In this document: piece by piece, positions 55,637 to 64,000 of the stretch
Numbering within the stretch: position 1 is the stretch's first letter
Layout of the letters: each line of letters begins with the position of its first letter
NCBI RefSeq assembly: GCF_002979535.1
Contig: NZ_PCPB01000010.1
Span: 52,656-116,655, forward strand
Reading direction: 5' to 3'
DNA length: 64,000 nt
Source: Brevundimonas sp. MYb52
Lineage (GTDB): Bacteria; Pseudomonadota; Alphaproteobacteria; Caulobacterales; Caulobacteraceae
Notes under the pieces: generated by a model
What the model was told of the DNA's origin: nothing
What the model saw: the letters and a program-made list of their open reading frames with translations, nothing else
Database searches by the model: none
Program-made: the position numbers and the translations under genes

Positions 55637-55666
55637 GCATATCAGGCGGCCTGACCCCCAAACGCA

Positions 55667-55694
55667 GAAAAGGCGACCCGAAGGCCGCCTTTTC
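55667..55694. terminator. bidirectional terminator
   Basis: GAAAAGGCG / CGCCTTTTC arms around a short loop, with T-rich tails on both strands, between convergent genes. Confidence 0.75.
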
Positions 55695-55718
55695 CAATCG
55701 TTCGACTGTCCGTCGCCC

Positions 55719-56402
55719 TTAGGCGGCGGGGGCTGCCGCAGGAGCCGCAGCCGGAGCCGCGCCTTCAGCGGCCGGAGCCGCCGCAGCGTCTTCTGCCGGA
55801 GCAGCAGCCGCATCAGCCGCCGGAGCCGCAGCGGCGGCGCCCGGTTGACGGGCCGGATCGGGCGCCGGGATGGCGAAGCCGCCGGAGCCGTTCGAACGCA
55901 GCCAGGCGATCAGGTTGATGCGGGTCTTCTCGTCGCGGATGCCGGCGAAGGACATCTTGGTGCCGGGGATGTAGCGGCCCGGCGCGGTCAGGAAGTGGTC
56001 GATCTCGTCATAGCCCCAGGTCGGCGCCTCGGCCTTGTGCTTGGCCATGGCGTCCGAATAGGCAAAGCCGGCGCGGTGCATGGCGGGACCGCCGATGACG
56101 CCGAACAGGTTGGGGCCGATACCGTCCGCGCCGCCGGTGTTGGCGGTATGGCAGGCCTGGCAGCGCGCAAAGGCGGCTTCACCGGCGGCCAGATCGGCGG
56201 CTGGAAGGACCGTGCCCCAGTCGATCGGCAGAGGGGCGGCTTCGCCGCCGGCGGATTCTTCCGGCGCGTCCACAAAGTAGCCCATCTTTTCAGGCTGCTT
56301 GGTGTGGTAGACCATGCCAGACACCTGCTGGACCACCAGGATGACAAAGGCGGTGCCCAGGCACGCGCCCATAATCTTGTTCCACTTCAGATCGCCGCTC
56401 AT
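55719..56402 (-). CDS. membrane-anchored cytochrome c
   Basis: 227 aa. One N-terminal anchor (ACLGTAFVILVVQQVSG), heme site CQACH, and axial Met in GTKMSFAG; class I cytochrome of the CycM/cyt c552-like kind. The C-terminal tail (about 45 residues) is almost pure Ala/Pro, unusual for the family. It should shuttle electrons between complex III and the oxidase on the periplasmic side. Confidence 0.92.
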   Translation of the reverse strand: MSGDLKWNKIMGACLGTAFVILVVQQVSGMVYHTKQPEKMGYFVDAPEESAGGEAAPLPIDWGTVLPAADLAAGEAAFARCQACHTANTGGADGIGPNLFGVIGGPAMHRAGFAYSDAMAKHKAEAPTWGYDEIDHFLTAPGRYIPGTKMSFAGIRDEKTRINLIAWLRSNGSGGFAIPAPDPARQPGAAAAAPAADAAAAPAEDAAAAPAAEGAAPAAAPAAAPAA

Positions 56403-56547
56403 GCGCGTCGTCGCTTCCCGTCTCTAATGAGCCCCCCAACCGCGAAGCGGCCTCAGGCATATTCTTGCGTCGGCGTCTCTGACACGCTAGCGCGACCTTC
56501 GCAACCGGCCCGGCCGCTTCCGGGCGCCTCAGGACGTCGTCAAGTCG

Positions 56548-57270
56548 ATGAATCCGCTGATAATGATACCCGCTCGCATGGCGGCGACCCGTTTGCCTGA
56601 CAAGCCGCTGGCCGACATCGGCGGCAAGCCGATGATCGTGCGCGCCTGGGAACAGGCGGCCCGGTCCGGTTTCCGCGTCGCCGTGGCGGCGGGCGATCCC
56701 GAGATCGTCGAGGCTGTCGAGGCGGCGGGCGGCCTGGCGGTCCTGACCGATCCGGCCCTGCCCAGCGGCTCGGACCGCATCCGCGCGGCGGTCGAGGCCG
56801 TCGATCCTGACGCGGCCCACGACATCGTCATCAATATTCAGGGCGACATGCCCTTCGCCTCGCCCGATCTGGCCCGCGCCTGCGCCGACCTGCTGGCCCG
56901 CGAATCAGGCTGCGACATCGCCACCCTGGTCGCCGCCGAGGCCGACGTCTCGGACCGCGCCAATCCCGACGTGGTGAAAGCCGTCCTGGCCCTGCCGGAA
57001 GGCGAAACCAGCGGCCGCGCCCTCTACTTCACCCGCTCGACGCTTTATGGCGACGGCCCGATCTGGCGCCACGTCGGCATCTACGGCTATCGCCGCGACG
57101 CCCTGATGCGCTTCTGCGCCGCCCCGCCGTCGCCGCTGGAGAAGCGCGAAAAGCTGGAGCAGCTGCGCGCCCTGGAGATGGGCCTGCAGATCTGGGCATC
57201 GGTCATCGCCGAAGCCCCGCTGTCGGTCGACAACCCGGCCGATCTGGAAGCGGCGCGGGCTCTGGCCTGA
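56548..57270 (+). CDS. kdsB: 3-deoxy-manno-octulosonate cytidylyltransferase
   Basis: 240 aa. Start PLIMIPARMAATRLPDKPLADIGGKPMI, then INIQGDMPFA and RHVGIYGYRRDAL are the KdsB signatures. It activates Kdo as CMP-Kdo for LPS core. Divergent from the cytochrome gene. Confidence 0.96.
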   Translation: MNPLIMIPARMAATRLPDKPLADIGGKPMIVRAWEQAARSGFRVAVAAGDPEIVEAVEAAGGLAVLTDPALPSGSDRIRAAVEAVDPDAAHDIVINIQGDMPFASPDLARACADLLARESGCDIATLVAAEADVSDRANPDVVKAVLALPEGETSGRALYFTRSTLYGDGPIWRHVGIYGYRRDALMRFCAAPPSPLEKREKLEQLRALEMGLQIWASVIAEAPLSVDNPADLEAARALA

Positions 57271-57297
57271 CGGATATCGAACGCCTATCTTCATCCC

Positions 57298-57768
57298 ATG
57301 ATCGACGACCTCTACAGCGCGCGCATTCTGTCGCTGGCGGCCAACCTGCCGCACAGCGGGCGGCTGGCAGCGCCCGAGGGGACCGCCGAGCGCGTGGCCA
57401 AACTGTGCGGGTCGAAGGCGACGGTGGACGTGGCGCTGGACGATCGGGGCCGCATCAGCGACTTCGCCCAGACGGTGAAGGCCTGCGCCCTGGGTCAGGC
57501 GGCGGCGGGCGTGGTGGGCGAAAGCATCCTCGGCGCCACCGCCCAAGAGATCGTCGAGGCGCGCGACGCCATGCTGGCCATGCTGAAATCCGGCGGCGAC
57601 GGTCCCGAGGGGCGCTTCGAGGGCCTGCGGGTGCTGAAGCAGGTGGCGGACTATCCGGCCCGGCACGCCTCGACCATGGTGGCGCTGGAAGCCACGCTCG
57701 ACGCCGTGAATCAGGCGCTCGAAAAGCACCACAGCGATACGCGAACTCGCCTCGCCGGCGCGGCCTGA
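57298..57768 (+). CDS. IscU/SufU-like Fe-S scaffold protein, third Cys missing
   Basis: 156 aa. Two of the three ligand cysteines are present (KLCGSKATV and KACALGQAAA), but the third, expected in a PARxRCA-like segment, reads PARHASTM. So cluster assembly by the usual three-Cys mechanism is doubtful; it may be a divergent or accessory member. Between kdsB and yidD on the same strand. Confidence 0.82.
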   Translation: MIDDLYSARILSLAANLPHSGRLAAPEGTAERVAKLCGSKATVDVALDDRGRISDFAQTVKACALGQAAAGVVGESILGATAQEIVEARDAMLAMLKSGGDGPEGRFEGLRVLKQVADYPARHASTMVALEATLDAVNQALEKHHSDTRTRLAGAA

Positions 57769-57795
57769 AGGGCGCGTCCGGTTGATCCCCCTGCG

Positions 57796-58098
57796 ATGAA
57801 GAGGGATAAGCGGCGCGAACCCGAAACAGAGCCCCCGGCGAAGGGACAGATGTCTCTCTACGAACGCAGCGTCCGCGCGGCCCATCGGGGCTATAAGGTG
57901 ACGCTGTCCCCCTTCTTCGGCCAATCGTGCCGGTTTCTGCCGACCTGTTCGGACTATGGGCGCGACGCCCTGCTCCAGCACGGTCCGGTCAGGGGGGGAT
58001 GGCTCACCGTGCGCCGTCTCTGTAAATGCCATCCCTTCGGCGGTTCGGGCTATGATCCCGTGCCGCCCGCCAAGATCGAAAAAGAACGACCGTCATGA
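57796..58098 (+). CDS. yidD: membrane protein insertion factor YidD
   Basis: 100 aa. YidD motif [24 protein letters not shown] and [15 protein letters not shown]. In E. coli it is next to rpmH-rnpA-yidC; here it is upstream of thrS and overlaps it by 4 nt (ATGA), so it has moved. Confidence 0.95.
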   Translation: MKRDKRREPETEPPAKGQMSLYERSVRAAHRGYKVTLSPFFGQSCRFLPTCSDYGRDALLQHGPVRGGWLTVRRLCKCHPFGGSGYDPVPPAKIEKERPS

Positions 58099-60035
58099 TC
58101 GAACTGAAATTCCCCGACGGCGCCGTGCGTCAGTATCCGGCCGGCTCGACGGGCCGTGATGTTGCCGCCGCCATCTCGCCCTCGCTGGCCAAGAAGGCGG
58201 CCCTGGTCGTCTGGAACGGCGAGCAGCGCGACCTGGACCGCGTGATCGACGGCGACGGCGACTTCCGCCTGTTGATGCGCGACGATCCCGAGGCGCTGGA
58301 GACCATCCGCCACGACGCCGCCCACGTGCTGGCGCAGGCGGTGCAGGAGCTGTTCCCCGGCACCCAGGTCACCATCGGCCCGGCCATCGAGGACGGCTTC
58401 TATTACGACTTCGCGCGCGACGAGCCCTTCTCGACCGACGACTTCGCCAAGATCGAAAAGAAGATGGGCGAGATCATCGACCGGGGCGCCCCGCTGGAGC
58501 GTCAGGTCTGGGACCGCGAGACGGCCATCGCCCACTTCGAAAAGATCGGCGAGACCTACAAGGCCGAGCTGATCCGCGACCTGCCGGGCACGGAGACCAT
58601 CACCGTCTACAAGCAGGGCGAATGGGCCGACCTGTGCCGGGGACCGCACTTCCCCACCACCAAGTTCGTGGGCAAGGCCTTCAAGCTGACCAAGCTGGCC
58701 GGCGCCTACTGGCGCGGTGATTCCTCGCGCGCCCAGCTGCAGCGCATCTATGGCACCGCCTGGGCGACCAAGGAGGATCTGGACGCCTATCTGCTGCGCA
58801 TCGAAGAGGCCGAGAAGCGCGACCACCGCAAGCTGGGCCGCGCCATGGAGCTCTTCCACATGCAGGAAGAGGGCCGCGGCATGGTCTTCTGGCACCCCAA
58901 GGGCTGGGTCCTGTGGCGCGTGCTGGAGGCCTATATGCGCCGCCGTCTGGACGCCTCGGGCTATGTCGAGGTCAAGACGCCTCAGGTTCTGGACCGCAAG
59001 TTCTGGGAGGCCTCGGGCCACTGGGAGAAGTATCGTCCCAACATGTTCGTCTGCGAGACGGTGGAGGGTGAAACCCTTTCCCTCAAGCCGATGAACTGCC
59101 CCGGCCACGTGCAGATCTTCGATCAGGGCCAGCGCTCCTATCGTGAACTGCCGCTGCGCATGGCCGAGTTCGGCGCCTGCCACCGCTATGAGCCGTCGGG
59201 TTCGCTGCACGGCCTGATGCGCGTGCGCGGCTTCACCCAGGACGATGCCCACATCTTCTGCCGCGAAGACCAGATCGTCGATGAGACGGCCGAGTTCATC
59301 AAGCTGGCCCAGTCGGTCCACGCCGACCTCGGCATGGAGACGGCCTATATCAACCTGGCCACCCGCCCGGACGTCCGCGCCGGGTCGGACGAGTTCTGGG
59401 ACAAGGCCGAGGCCCAGATGGCCGAAGCCGCCCGTCACGCCGGGGTCGATGTGGTCATCGCCGAGGGCGATGGCGCCTTCTATGCGCCCAAGCTGGACTT
59501 CATCGTCAAGGACGCCATCGGCCGCGAATGGACCTGCGGCACGATCCAGCTGGACTATGTCCTGCCGGACCGTCTGGACGCGACCTACATCGCCGAAGAC
59601 GGCCAGAAGCACCGCCCGGTCATGCTGCACCGCGCGATCCTGGGCTCATTCGAGCGCTTCATCGGCATCATGATCGAGAACTACGCCGGGGCCTTCCCCC
59701 TGTGGCTGGCGCCGACCCAGGCCGTGGTGGCCACCATCACCTCGGACGCCGACGGTTATGCCGAGGAAGTCACCGCCAAGTTCCGGGCGGCCGGCCTGCG
59801 CGTCGAGACCGATCTGCGCAACGAGAAGATCAACTACAAGATCCGCGAACACTCGGTCGGCAAGGTGCCCGCCATCGCCGTCGTCGGCCGCAAGGAAGCC
59901 GAAGAAGGCAAGGTCGCCATCCGCCGCCTGGGCAGCCAGGCCCAGACCATCGTCACCGTCGAGGAGGCCATCGCCATCCTGACGGACGAGGCCTTGGCGC
60001 CGGACCTGAAGCGCCTCCGCGACGGCGTGGCCTGA
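58095..60035 (+). CDS. thrS: threonyl-tRNA synthetase
   Basis: 646 aa. TGS domain (residues 1-60), editing domain ([17 protein letters not shown]), class II core ([12 protein letters not shown] with zinc Cys, [12 protein letters not shown]), motif 3 [11 protein letters not shown], and anticodon-binding domain. Essential. Translated with yidD. Confidence 0.98.
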   Translation: MIELKFPDGAVRQYPAGSTGRDVAAAISPSLAKKAALVVWNGEQRDLDRVIDGDGDFRLLMRDDPEALETIRHDAAHVLAQAVQELFPGTQVTIGPAIEDGFYYDFARDEPFSTDDFAKIEKKMGEIIDRGAPLERQVWDRETAIAHFEKIGETYKAELIRDLPGTETITVYKQGEWADLCRGPHFPTTKFVGKAFKLTKLAGAYWRGDSSRAQLQRIYGTAWATKEDLDAYLLRIEEAEKRDHRKLGRAMELFHMQEEGRGMVFWHPKGWVLWRVLEAYMRRRLDASGYVEVKTPQVLDRKFWEASGHWEKYRPNMFVCETVEGETLSLKPMNCPGHVQIFDQGQRSYRELPLRMAEFGACHRYEPSGSLHGLMRVRGFTQDDAHIFCREDQIVDETAEFIKLAQSVHADLGMETAYINLATRPDVRAGSDEFWDKAEAQMAEAARHAGVDVVIAEGDGAFYAPKLDFIVKDAIGREWTCGTIQLDYVLPDRLDATYIAEDGQKHRPVMLHRAILGSFERFIGIMIENYAGAFPLWLAPTQAVVATITSDADGYAEEVTAKFRAAGLRVETDLRNEKINYKIREHSVGKVPAIAVVGRKEAEEGKVAIRRLGSQAQTIVTVEEAIAILTDEALAPDLKRLRDGVA

Positions 60036-60042
60036 ATATGAG

Positions 60043-60070
60043 AACGCCCCGGTCGAAAGGCCGGGGCGTT
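60043..60070 (+). terminator. intrinsic terminator after thrS
   Basis: AACGCCCCGG / CCGGGGCGTT arms with an 8-nt loop, followed by GTTCTT. The T tract is weak. Confidence 0.75.
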
Positions 60071-60097
60071 GTTCTTAGGGTTCACCGCCCCTTTCCT

Positions 60098-60230
60098 CCG
60101 TCATCCCGGAAGCCCGCAGGGCTATCCGGGACCCAGGCGGCGGCTCCAGACACATCACCGCCTCACGTAACTCCGCCGCCTGGGTCCCGGATCTTCGGCT
60201 CACGACGCGAGCCTTCGTCCGGGATGACGG
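60098..60230. repeat. palindromic intergenic repeat, family B
   Basis: 133 bp. Ends CCGTCATCCCGGA and TCCGGGATGACGG; inner CCGGGACCCAGGCGGCGG and CCGCCGCCTGGGTCCCGG. The clearest copy, between thrS and the convergent SDR gene. Confidence 0.93.
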
Positions 60231-60242
60231 CAAGAGGGGCGT

Positions 60243-61037
60243 TCACTGCGCCGTCATGCCGCCGTCGATCTTGAACTCCGCCCCCGTCACGAACTTGGAC
60301 TCGTCCGAGGCCAGATAGAGGACGCAGTAGGCCACGTCGTCGGGCTCGCCGATGCGCTTCAGGGGGATGCCGCGCGCCAGTTTTTCATGGGCGTTGGCTT
60401 CGTCGCCGCCGGCCATGGCGATGAAGGGATCAAGAATCGGCGTCTTGATGAAGACCGGGTGGACCGAGTTGGCGCGCACGTTCCAGCCGGCTTTGGCGCA
60501 CTCCAGCGCCACCGTCTTGGTGTAGAGCCAGACCGCCGCCTTGGTGGCGTTATAGGCGCCCATGCCCGGCGCCGCCGCCAGTCCCGCGATCGACGAGATG
60601 TTGACGATGGAGCCCGCGCCGGAGGCCCGCAGATGCGGCAGGGCGTGCTTGCAACCCAGCATGACGGACTCGATATTGACCGCCTGAACCAGCCGCCAGT
60701 TCTCCAGCGTGTCCTGCTCGGCCCAGGTCAGCGCGCCGCCGATGCCGGCGTTGTTCACCAGGATGGACAGGCCGCCCATGTCCTCGGCGGCGGCGGCGAC
60801 CACGCGGACCCAGTCGTCCTCGCGCGTCACGTCGTGCTCATAGGCGAAGGCGGCGCCCGGATGCTCGGCGTTGATGCTGTCGGCCAGAGCCCGCGCCCCG
60901 TTCAGGTCGCGGTCGGAAACGGCGACCTTGGCGCCTTCTTTGACCAGCATCCGCGCCATGGCCTGACCCAGACCGCCCGCCGCCCCGGTGATCAGGGCGG
61001 CCTTGCCGGCGACGCGGCCCTGACGAGGGGCGGTCAT
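60243..61037 (-). CDS. short-chain dehydrogenase/reductase
   Basis: 264 aa from ATG 61037. Cofactor site [16 protein letters not shown], catalytic Ser (NISSIAG) and YNATK. Classic NAD(P) SDR; substrate unknown, perhaps a 3-oxoacyl or sugar-alcohol. Overlaps phhB by 4 nt. Confidence 0.9.
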   Translation of the reverse strand: MTAPRQGRVAGKAALITGAAGGLGQAMARMLVKEGAKVAVSDRDLNGARALADSINAEHPGAAFAYEHDVTREDDWVRVVAAAAEDMGGLSILVNNAGIGGALTWAEQDTLENWRLVQAVNIESVMLGCKHALPHLRASGAGSIVNISSIAGLAAAPGMGAYNATKAAVWLYTKTVALECAKAGWNVRANSVHPVFIKTPILDPFIAMAGGDEANAHEKLARGIPLKRIGEPDDVAYCVLYLASDESKFVTGAEFKIDGGMTAQ

Positions 61038-61330
61038 GTGGTCTGACCTTTGACGATTTCGTCGATGAAGCGGGCCATGGCGACATCGCGCTCGGTCACG
61101 CCGCCCGCGTCGTGGGTGGTCAGCAACACCTCGACCCGGTTGTAGACGTTGGACCATTCGGGATGGTGGTCGGCCTTGTCGGCCAGCAGGGCCACGCGGG
61201 TCATGAAGCCGAAGGCGGCGTTGAAATCGGCGAACTTCAGCGAGCGCGCGATGGCCGGGCGCGGATCGTCGGCGCGGCGCCAGTCGGGCAGGCCCGCCAG
61301 AACTTCGGTCACGTCGAGGGCGGCGGTCAT
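61034..61330 (-). CDS. phhB: pterin-4a-carbinolamine dehydratase
   Basis: 98 aa. Signature pieces [34 protein letters not shown] and the His residues. It recycles the pterin cofactor of phenylalanine hydroxylase. No phhA is in the window. Together with hppD it suggests a working Phe/Tyr breakdown path. Confidence 0.95.
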   Translation of the reverse strand: MTAALDVTEVLAGLPDWRRADDPRPAIARSLKFADFNAAFGFMTRVALLADKADHHPEWSNVYNRVEVLLTTHDAGGVTERDVAMARFIDEIVKGQTT

Positions 61331-61464
61331 GAGCGTCTCCTTGATTTTCTTCAGGCGTATCGCGCGCCCGAGAAGGCGACAAGCCGTGACGCCGCGTCAT
61401 CGCGTCGATGTCTGCGACGCTTCCCCGGATGACGCCGCCCGCGTGAGGCGTTACACCCCCTGTC

Positions 61465-62247
61465 ATGACCCAGGCCGATCCCTCTTCCCCCTCTGGCAAG
61501 ACCTCCTCCTTTGGCTTCCGCGACGTGGACGCCAGGGAAAAGGTGCAGATGGTGCGCGGCGTCTTTGACTCCGTTGCGTCCAACTACGACCTGATGAACG
61601 ACCTGATGAGCGCGGGCGTGCACCGCCTGTGGAAGGACGCCACGGCGGCCAAGCTGAACGCCCGTCCCGGCGAGGTCATCCTCGACATGGCCGGCGGCAC
61701 CGGCGACATGGCGCGGCGCTATTCCAAGATGGCGCGCGCGGCCCAGCAACGTCGCGGCGGCGAGGACGCCACCGTCATCGTCATGGACTACAACGCCGAG
61801 ATGATCCTGAACGGCGTGGCCAAGGGCGGCGAGCCCGAGATGGCCTGGGGCGTCGGCGACGCCATGAACCTGCCCTTCCCCGACGCCTGCCTTGACGCCT
61901 ATTCGATCAGCTTCGGCATCCGCAATGTGTCGGACGTGGCGGGCGCGTTGAAAGAGGCGCGGCGCGCGTTGAAGCCGGGCGGGCGCTTCATCTGCCTGGA
62001 GTTCTCGCGCCCCACGACCGAGGCCCTGCGCAAGGCCTATGACGCCTGGTCCTTCCACGCCATTCCGCGCATCGGCGGCTGGGTCGCCAAGGATCGCGAC
62101 AGCTATCAGTATCTGGTGGAAAGCATCCGCCGCTTCCCCGACCAAGCCACTTTCAAGGGCATGATCGAAGACGCCGGGTTCAGCCGCGTCAGCGTCACCA
62201 ACCTGTCGGGCGGCATCGCCGCCATCCACCACGGGTGGGCGATCTGA
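61465..62247 (+). CDS. ubiE: ubiquinone biosynthesis C-methyltransferase UbiE
   Basis: 260 aa. SAM-binding motif [15 protein letters not shown], start [25 protein letters not shown], and C-terminal [17 protein letters not shown]. Methylates the benzoquinol ring. A 13-nt overlap with ubiB. Confidence 0.97.
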   Translation: MTQADPSSPSGKTSSFGFRDVDAREKVQMVRGVFDSVASNYDLMNDLMSAGVHRLWKDATAAKLNARPGEVILDMAGGTGDMARRYSKMARAAQQRRGGEDATVIVMDYNAEMILNGVAKGGEPEMAWGVGDAMNLPFPDACLDAYSISFGIRNVSDVAGALKEARRALKPGGRFICLEFSRPTTEALRKAYDAWSFHAIPRIGGWVAKDRDSYQYLVESIRRFPDQATFKGMIEDAGFSRVSVTNLSGGIAAIHHGWAI

Positions 62248-63818
62248 GCCGGCTGTCCGTCAAGACCCCGCCTGCCGCGCCGACGCCGGAACCCGTCCGC
62301 GACCCGCTGGGCGCGACGCTCCGCCTGATCGGCTGGGGCTGGGTGCTGGCGCGTCACGACGCCCTGATCCCGCGCGAGGTCAATCCGCTGCTGCCCGCCT
62401 GGACGCGCCCGTTCGCGCGGCTGGTGCAGATGACGGCCAGCCGCAAGCATCGCGCCGGCCGCCCCGGCCAGCGCGTGGGGCAAGCCTTCGAACACCTCGG
62501 CCCCGTGGCCATCAAGCTGGGTCAGGTTCTGGCCACCCGCGCCGACATCTTCGGCATCCAGTTCGCCCAGGATCTGGGGCGGCTGAAAGACAAGCTGCCG
62601 CCCTTCCCGCTGGACGAGGCCCGCGCCGAGATCGAACGCTCGCTGGGCCGCCCGGTCGAGAGCCTGTTCCGCGATCTGGGCGCCCCCGTCGCCGCCGCCT
62701 CCCTGGCCCAAGCCCATCCCGCTTATCTGGCCGACGGCCGCAAGGTGGCGGTCAAGGTCCTGCGCCCCGGCGTCGAGCGCCGCGTGGCGCGCGGTCTGGA
62801 TTCCATGCGTCTGGGCGCCAAGCTGGTGCAGAAGTTCGTCGAACCGGCCCGACGGCTGGAGCCGCAGGCCTTTGTCGAGATCATCGCCCGCGCCCTGTCG
62901 CTGGAGTTGGACATGAGGCTGGAAGCGGCCGCCGCCTCCGAGCTGGCCGAGGTCATGGCCAAGGACGGCTATATGTCGGCCCCCGCCATCGTCTGGGACG
63001 GGGTCGGCAAGCGGGTGCTGACCCTGGAGTGGGCGCCCGGTCTGCCCATGACCGATCCGGCCCTGATGGACCTGCCCGGTCTCGACGCCGACGCCCTGGC
63101 CGACAAGGTGGTGCGCGCCTTCCTGATCCAGGCGCTGGACCACGGCGTCTTCCACGCCGACCTGCACGAGGGCAATCTCTTCGCCGACGCCCCGGCGCAG
63201 CTGACGGCCATCGATTTCGGCATTGTCGGGCGTCTGGGCCCGGCCGAGCGCCGCTACCTGGCCGAGATCCTCTGGGGCTTCATCAGTCGCGACTATGATC
63301 GCATCAGCCGCGTCCATTTCGAGGCCGGCTATGTGCCGCCGCACCACTCGGTCGACACCTTCGCCCAGGCCCTGCGCGCGGTCGGCGAGCCGGTGATCGG
63401 CCGTCAGGCCAGCCAGGTGTCGATGGGCCGTCTGCTGGGCCAGCTGTTCGAGATCACCGCCCTGTTCGACATGCATATGCGGCCCGAGCTGGTGCTGCTG
63501 CAAAAGACCATGGTCTCGGTCGAGGGGGTGGCGCGTCGCCTCAACCCCGATCACGACCTGTGGGAGGCGGCCAAGCCCGTGGTCGAACGCTGGATCAAGC
63601 GCGAGCTGGGTCCGCAGGCGCAGATCAGGGAGACGGTGGAAGAGGCCCTGGCGACGCTGAAGGCTCTGTCGCATCTGGCGCAGAACCCGCCGCAATCTCA
63701 GACGTTAGTGATCGAGAAGGCCGGAACCCGGCCCTGGGTGGTCGCCGCCGTCACCGTCGCTGTCTGTGCGTCGGTCGCCGCCTTGGTCCTGACACTCTGG
63801 CCGATGATCGTCGCCTGA
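62235..63818 (+). CDS. ubiB: ubiquinone biosynthesis kinase-like protein UbiB
   Basis: 527 aa, starting with GTG inside ubiE. Protein-kinase-like features of the UbiB/ADCK family: KxGQ motif ([14 protein letters not shown]), Ala-rich loop ([11 protein letters not shown]), Lys in [21 protein letters not shown] and DFGIVG. Two hydrophobic segments at the C-terminus anchor it. Confidence 0.96.
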   Translation: MGDLSRLSVKTPPAAPTPEPVRDPLGATLRLIGWGWVLARHDALIPREVNPLLPAWTRPFARLVQMTASRKHRAGRPGQRVGQAFEHLGPVAIKLGQVLATRADIFGIQFAQDLGRLKDKLPPFPLDEARAEIERSLGRPVESLFRDLGAPVAAASLAQAHPAYLADGRKVAVKVLRPGVERRVARGLDSMRLGAKLVQKFVEPARRLEPQAFVEIIARALSLELDMRLEAAAASELAEVMAKDGYMSAPAIVWDGVGKRVLTLEWAPGLPMTDPALMDLPGLDADALADKVVRAFLIQALDHGVFHADLHEGNLFADAPAQLTAIDFGIVGRLGPAERRYLAEILWGFISRDYDRISRVHFEAGYVPPHHSVDTFAQALRAVGEPVIGRQASQVSMGRLLGQLFEITALFDMHMRPELVLLQKTMVSVEGVARRLNPDHDLWEAAKPVVERWIKRELGPQAQIRETVEEALATLKALSHLAQNPPQSQTLVIEKAGTRPWVVAAVTVAVCASVAALVLTLWPMIVA

Positions 63819-63841
63819 CGTTTCTTCGGAGCCTGCCGCCT

Positions 63842-64000
63842 ATGAAGACCCCGATCCTCGCCGCCGTGCTGGGCGCCAGCCTGCTGGCCCTGCCCGTCGC
63901 GGCCCAGACGACGACTACGCCCAGCGGGACCGCCGCCGCCACCCTGCCCAACGCCTTTGGCGAGACCCCTGCAGCGCCTGCTCGACGCCCTGCCCCGCCC
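63842..64000 (+). CDS. secreted protein, N-terminus only (cut by window end)
   Basis: Starts at ATG 63842, with GGAG upstream. Signal peptide MKTPILAAVLGASLLALPVA to AQ, then Thr/Pro-rich sequence. The frame runs off the window after 53 codons. Too little for a function. Confidence 0.6.
   Translation, partial: MKTPILAAVLGASLLALPVAAQTTTTPSGTAAATLPNAFGETPAAPARRPAPP

Overview
The window is about two-thirds G+C, densely coded on both strands, and reads as chromosomal sequence of a Caulobacterales alphaproteobacterium, most likely Brevundimonas or a close relative. I base this on the protein style of LepA, HppD, UbiE/UbiB, CobT and DnaX, the presence of a GST-fold protein resembling the division factor FzlA, an SRP RNA of the small bacterial type, a TTAA-N7-TTAA box of the CtrA kind, and two families of long palindromic intergenic repeats. 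The genus is inference. I see no phage, insertion sequence, plasmid function or CRISPR array.

Left end (1-5278), the most interesting part: a Crp/Fnr regulator, an outer-membrane beta-barrel protein with an N-terminal coiled coil, and, convergent to it, a four-gene operon. The operon encodes a secreted Asn/Asp/Ser-rich repeat protein, a small secreted protein sharing its C-terminal motif, a secreted stand-alone C39 (double-glycine type) cysteine peptidase, and a secreted protein with a double-glycine-like site. This matches the part list of the Pseudomonas Fap functional-amyloid export system (FapC/B, FapD, FapE, FapF) but with unrelated-looking repeat units. I propose it is a Fap-like secreted-fibre system.

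Core block 5279-22822: lepA; a two-domain M16 peptidase; a NYN-LOTUS protein; cobT without cobS; a phytase-like esterase lipoprotein; coq7, dsbB and a DedA-type membrane protein on the minus strand; hppD; then isoaspartyl peptidase, cupin, isoprenylcysteine-methyltransferase-like, a FAH-family hydrolase, and a TonB-C-domain gene split by an apparent one-base frameshift.

22885-31612: tRNA-Leu(CAA); a TetR-EmrB-EmrA type drug-efflux operon with a clear operator; a Bcr/CflA-type efflux pump; an M1 aminopeptidase lipoprotein; DUF488; and a beta-lactamase-fold serine hydrolase.

31948-46415: amidohydrolase, NDUFA9-like protein, uppP, cation diffusion facilitator, FzlA-like protein, queG, FKBP isomerase, threonine ammonia-lyase, small lipoprotein and membrane proteins, a LuxR-type regulator with an unusual AT-rich upstream region, tRNA-Gly(CCC), a TraB/GumN protein, an XRE-regulator/membrane-protein pair, and rmuC.

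46499-64000: recR-ybaB and dnaX separated by an opposite-strand rutE-like gene; DUF3597; SRP RNA; nudC; TPR protein; M17 aminopeptidase; NlpC/P60; membrane cytochrome c; kdsB; IscU-like scaffold; yidD-thrS; SDR-PCD pair; ubiE-ubiB; and the start of a secreted protein cut by the window edge.

Nine long palindromic elements (about 110-150 bp, three related designs), a solo hairpin and one diverged pair punctuate gene ends, mostly between convergent genes, and one supplies the C-terminus and stop codon of queG.
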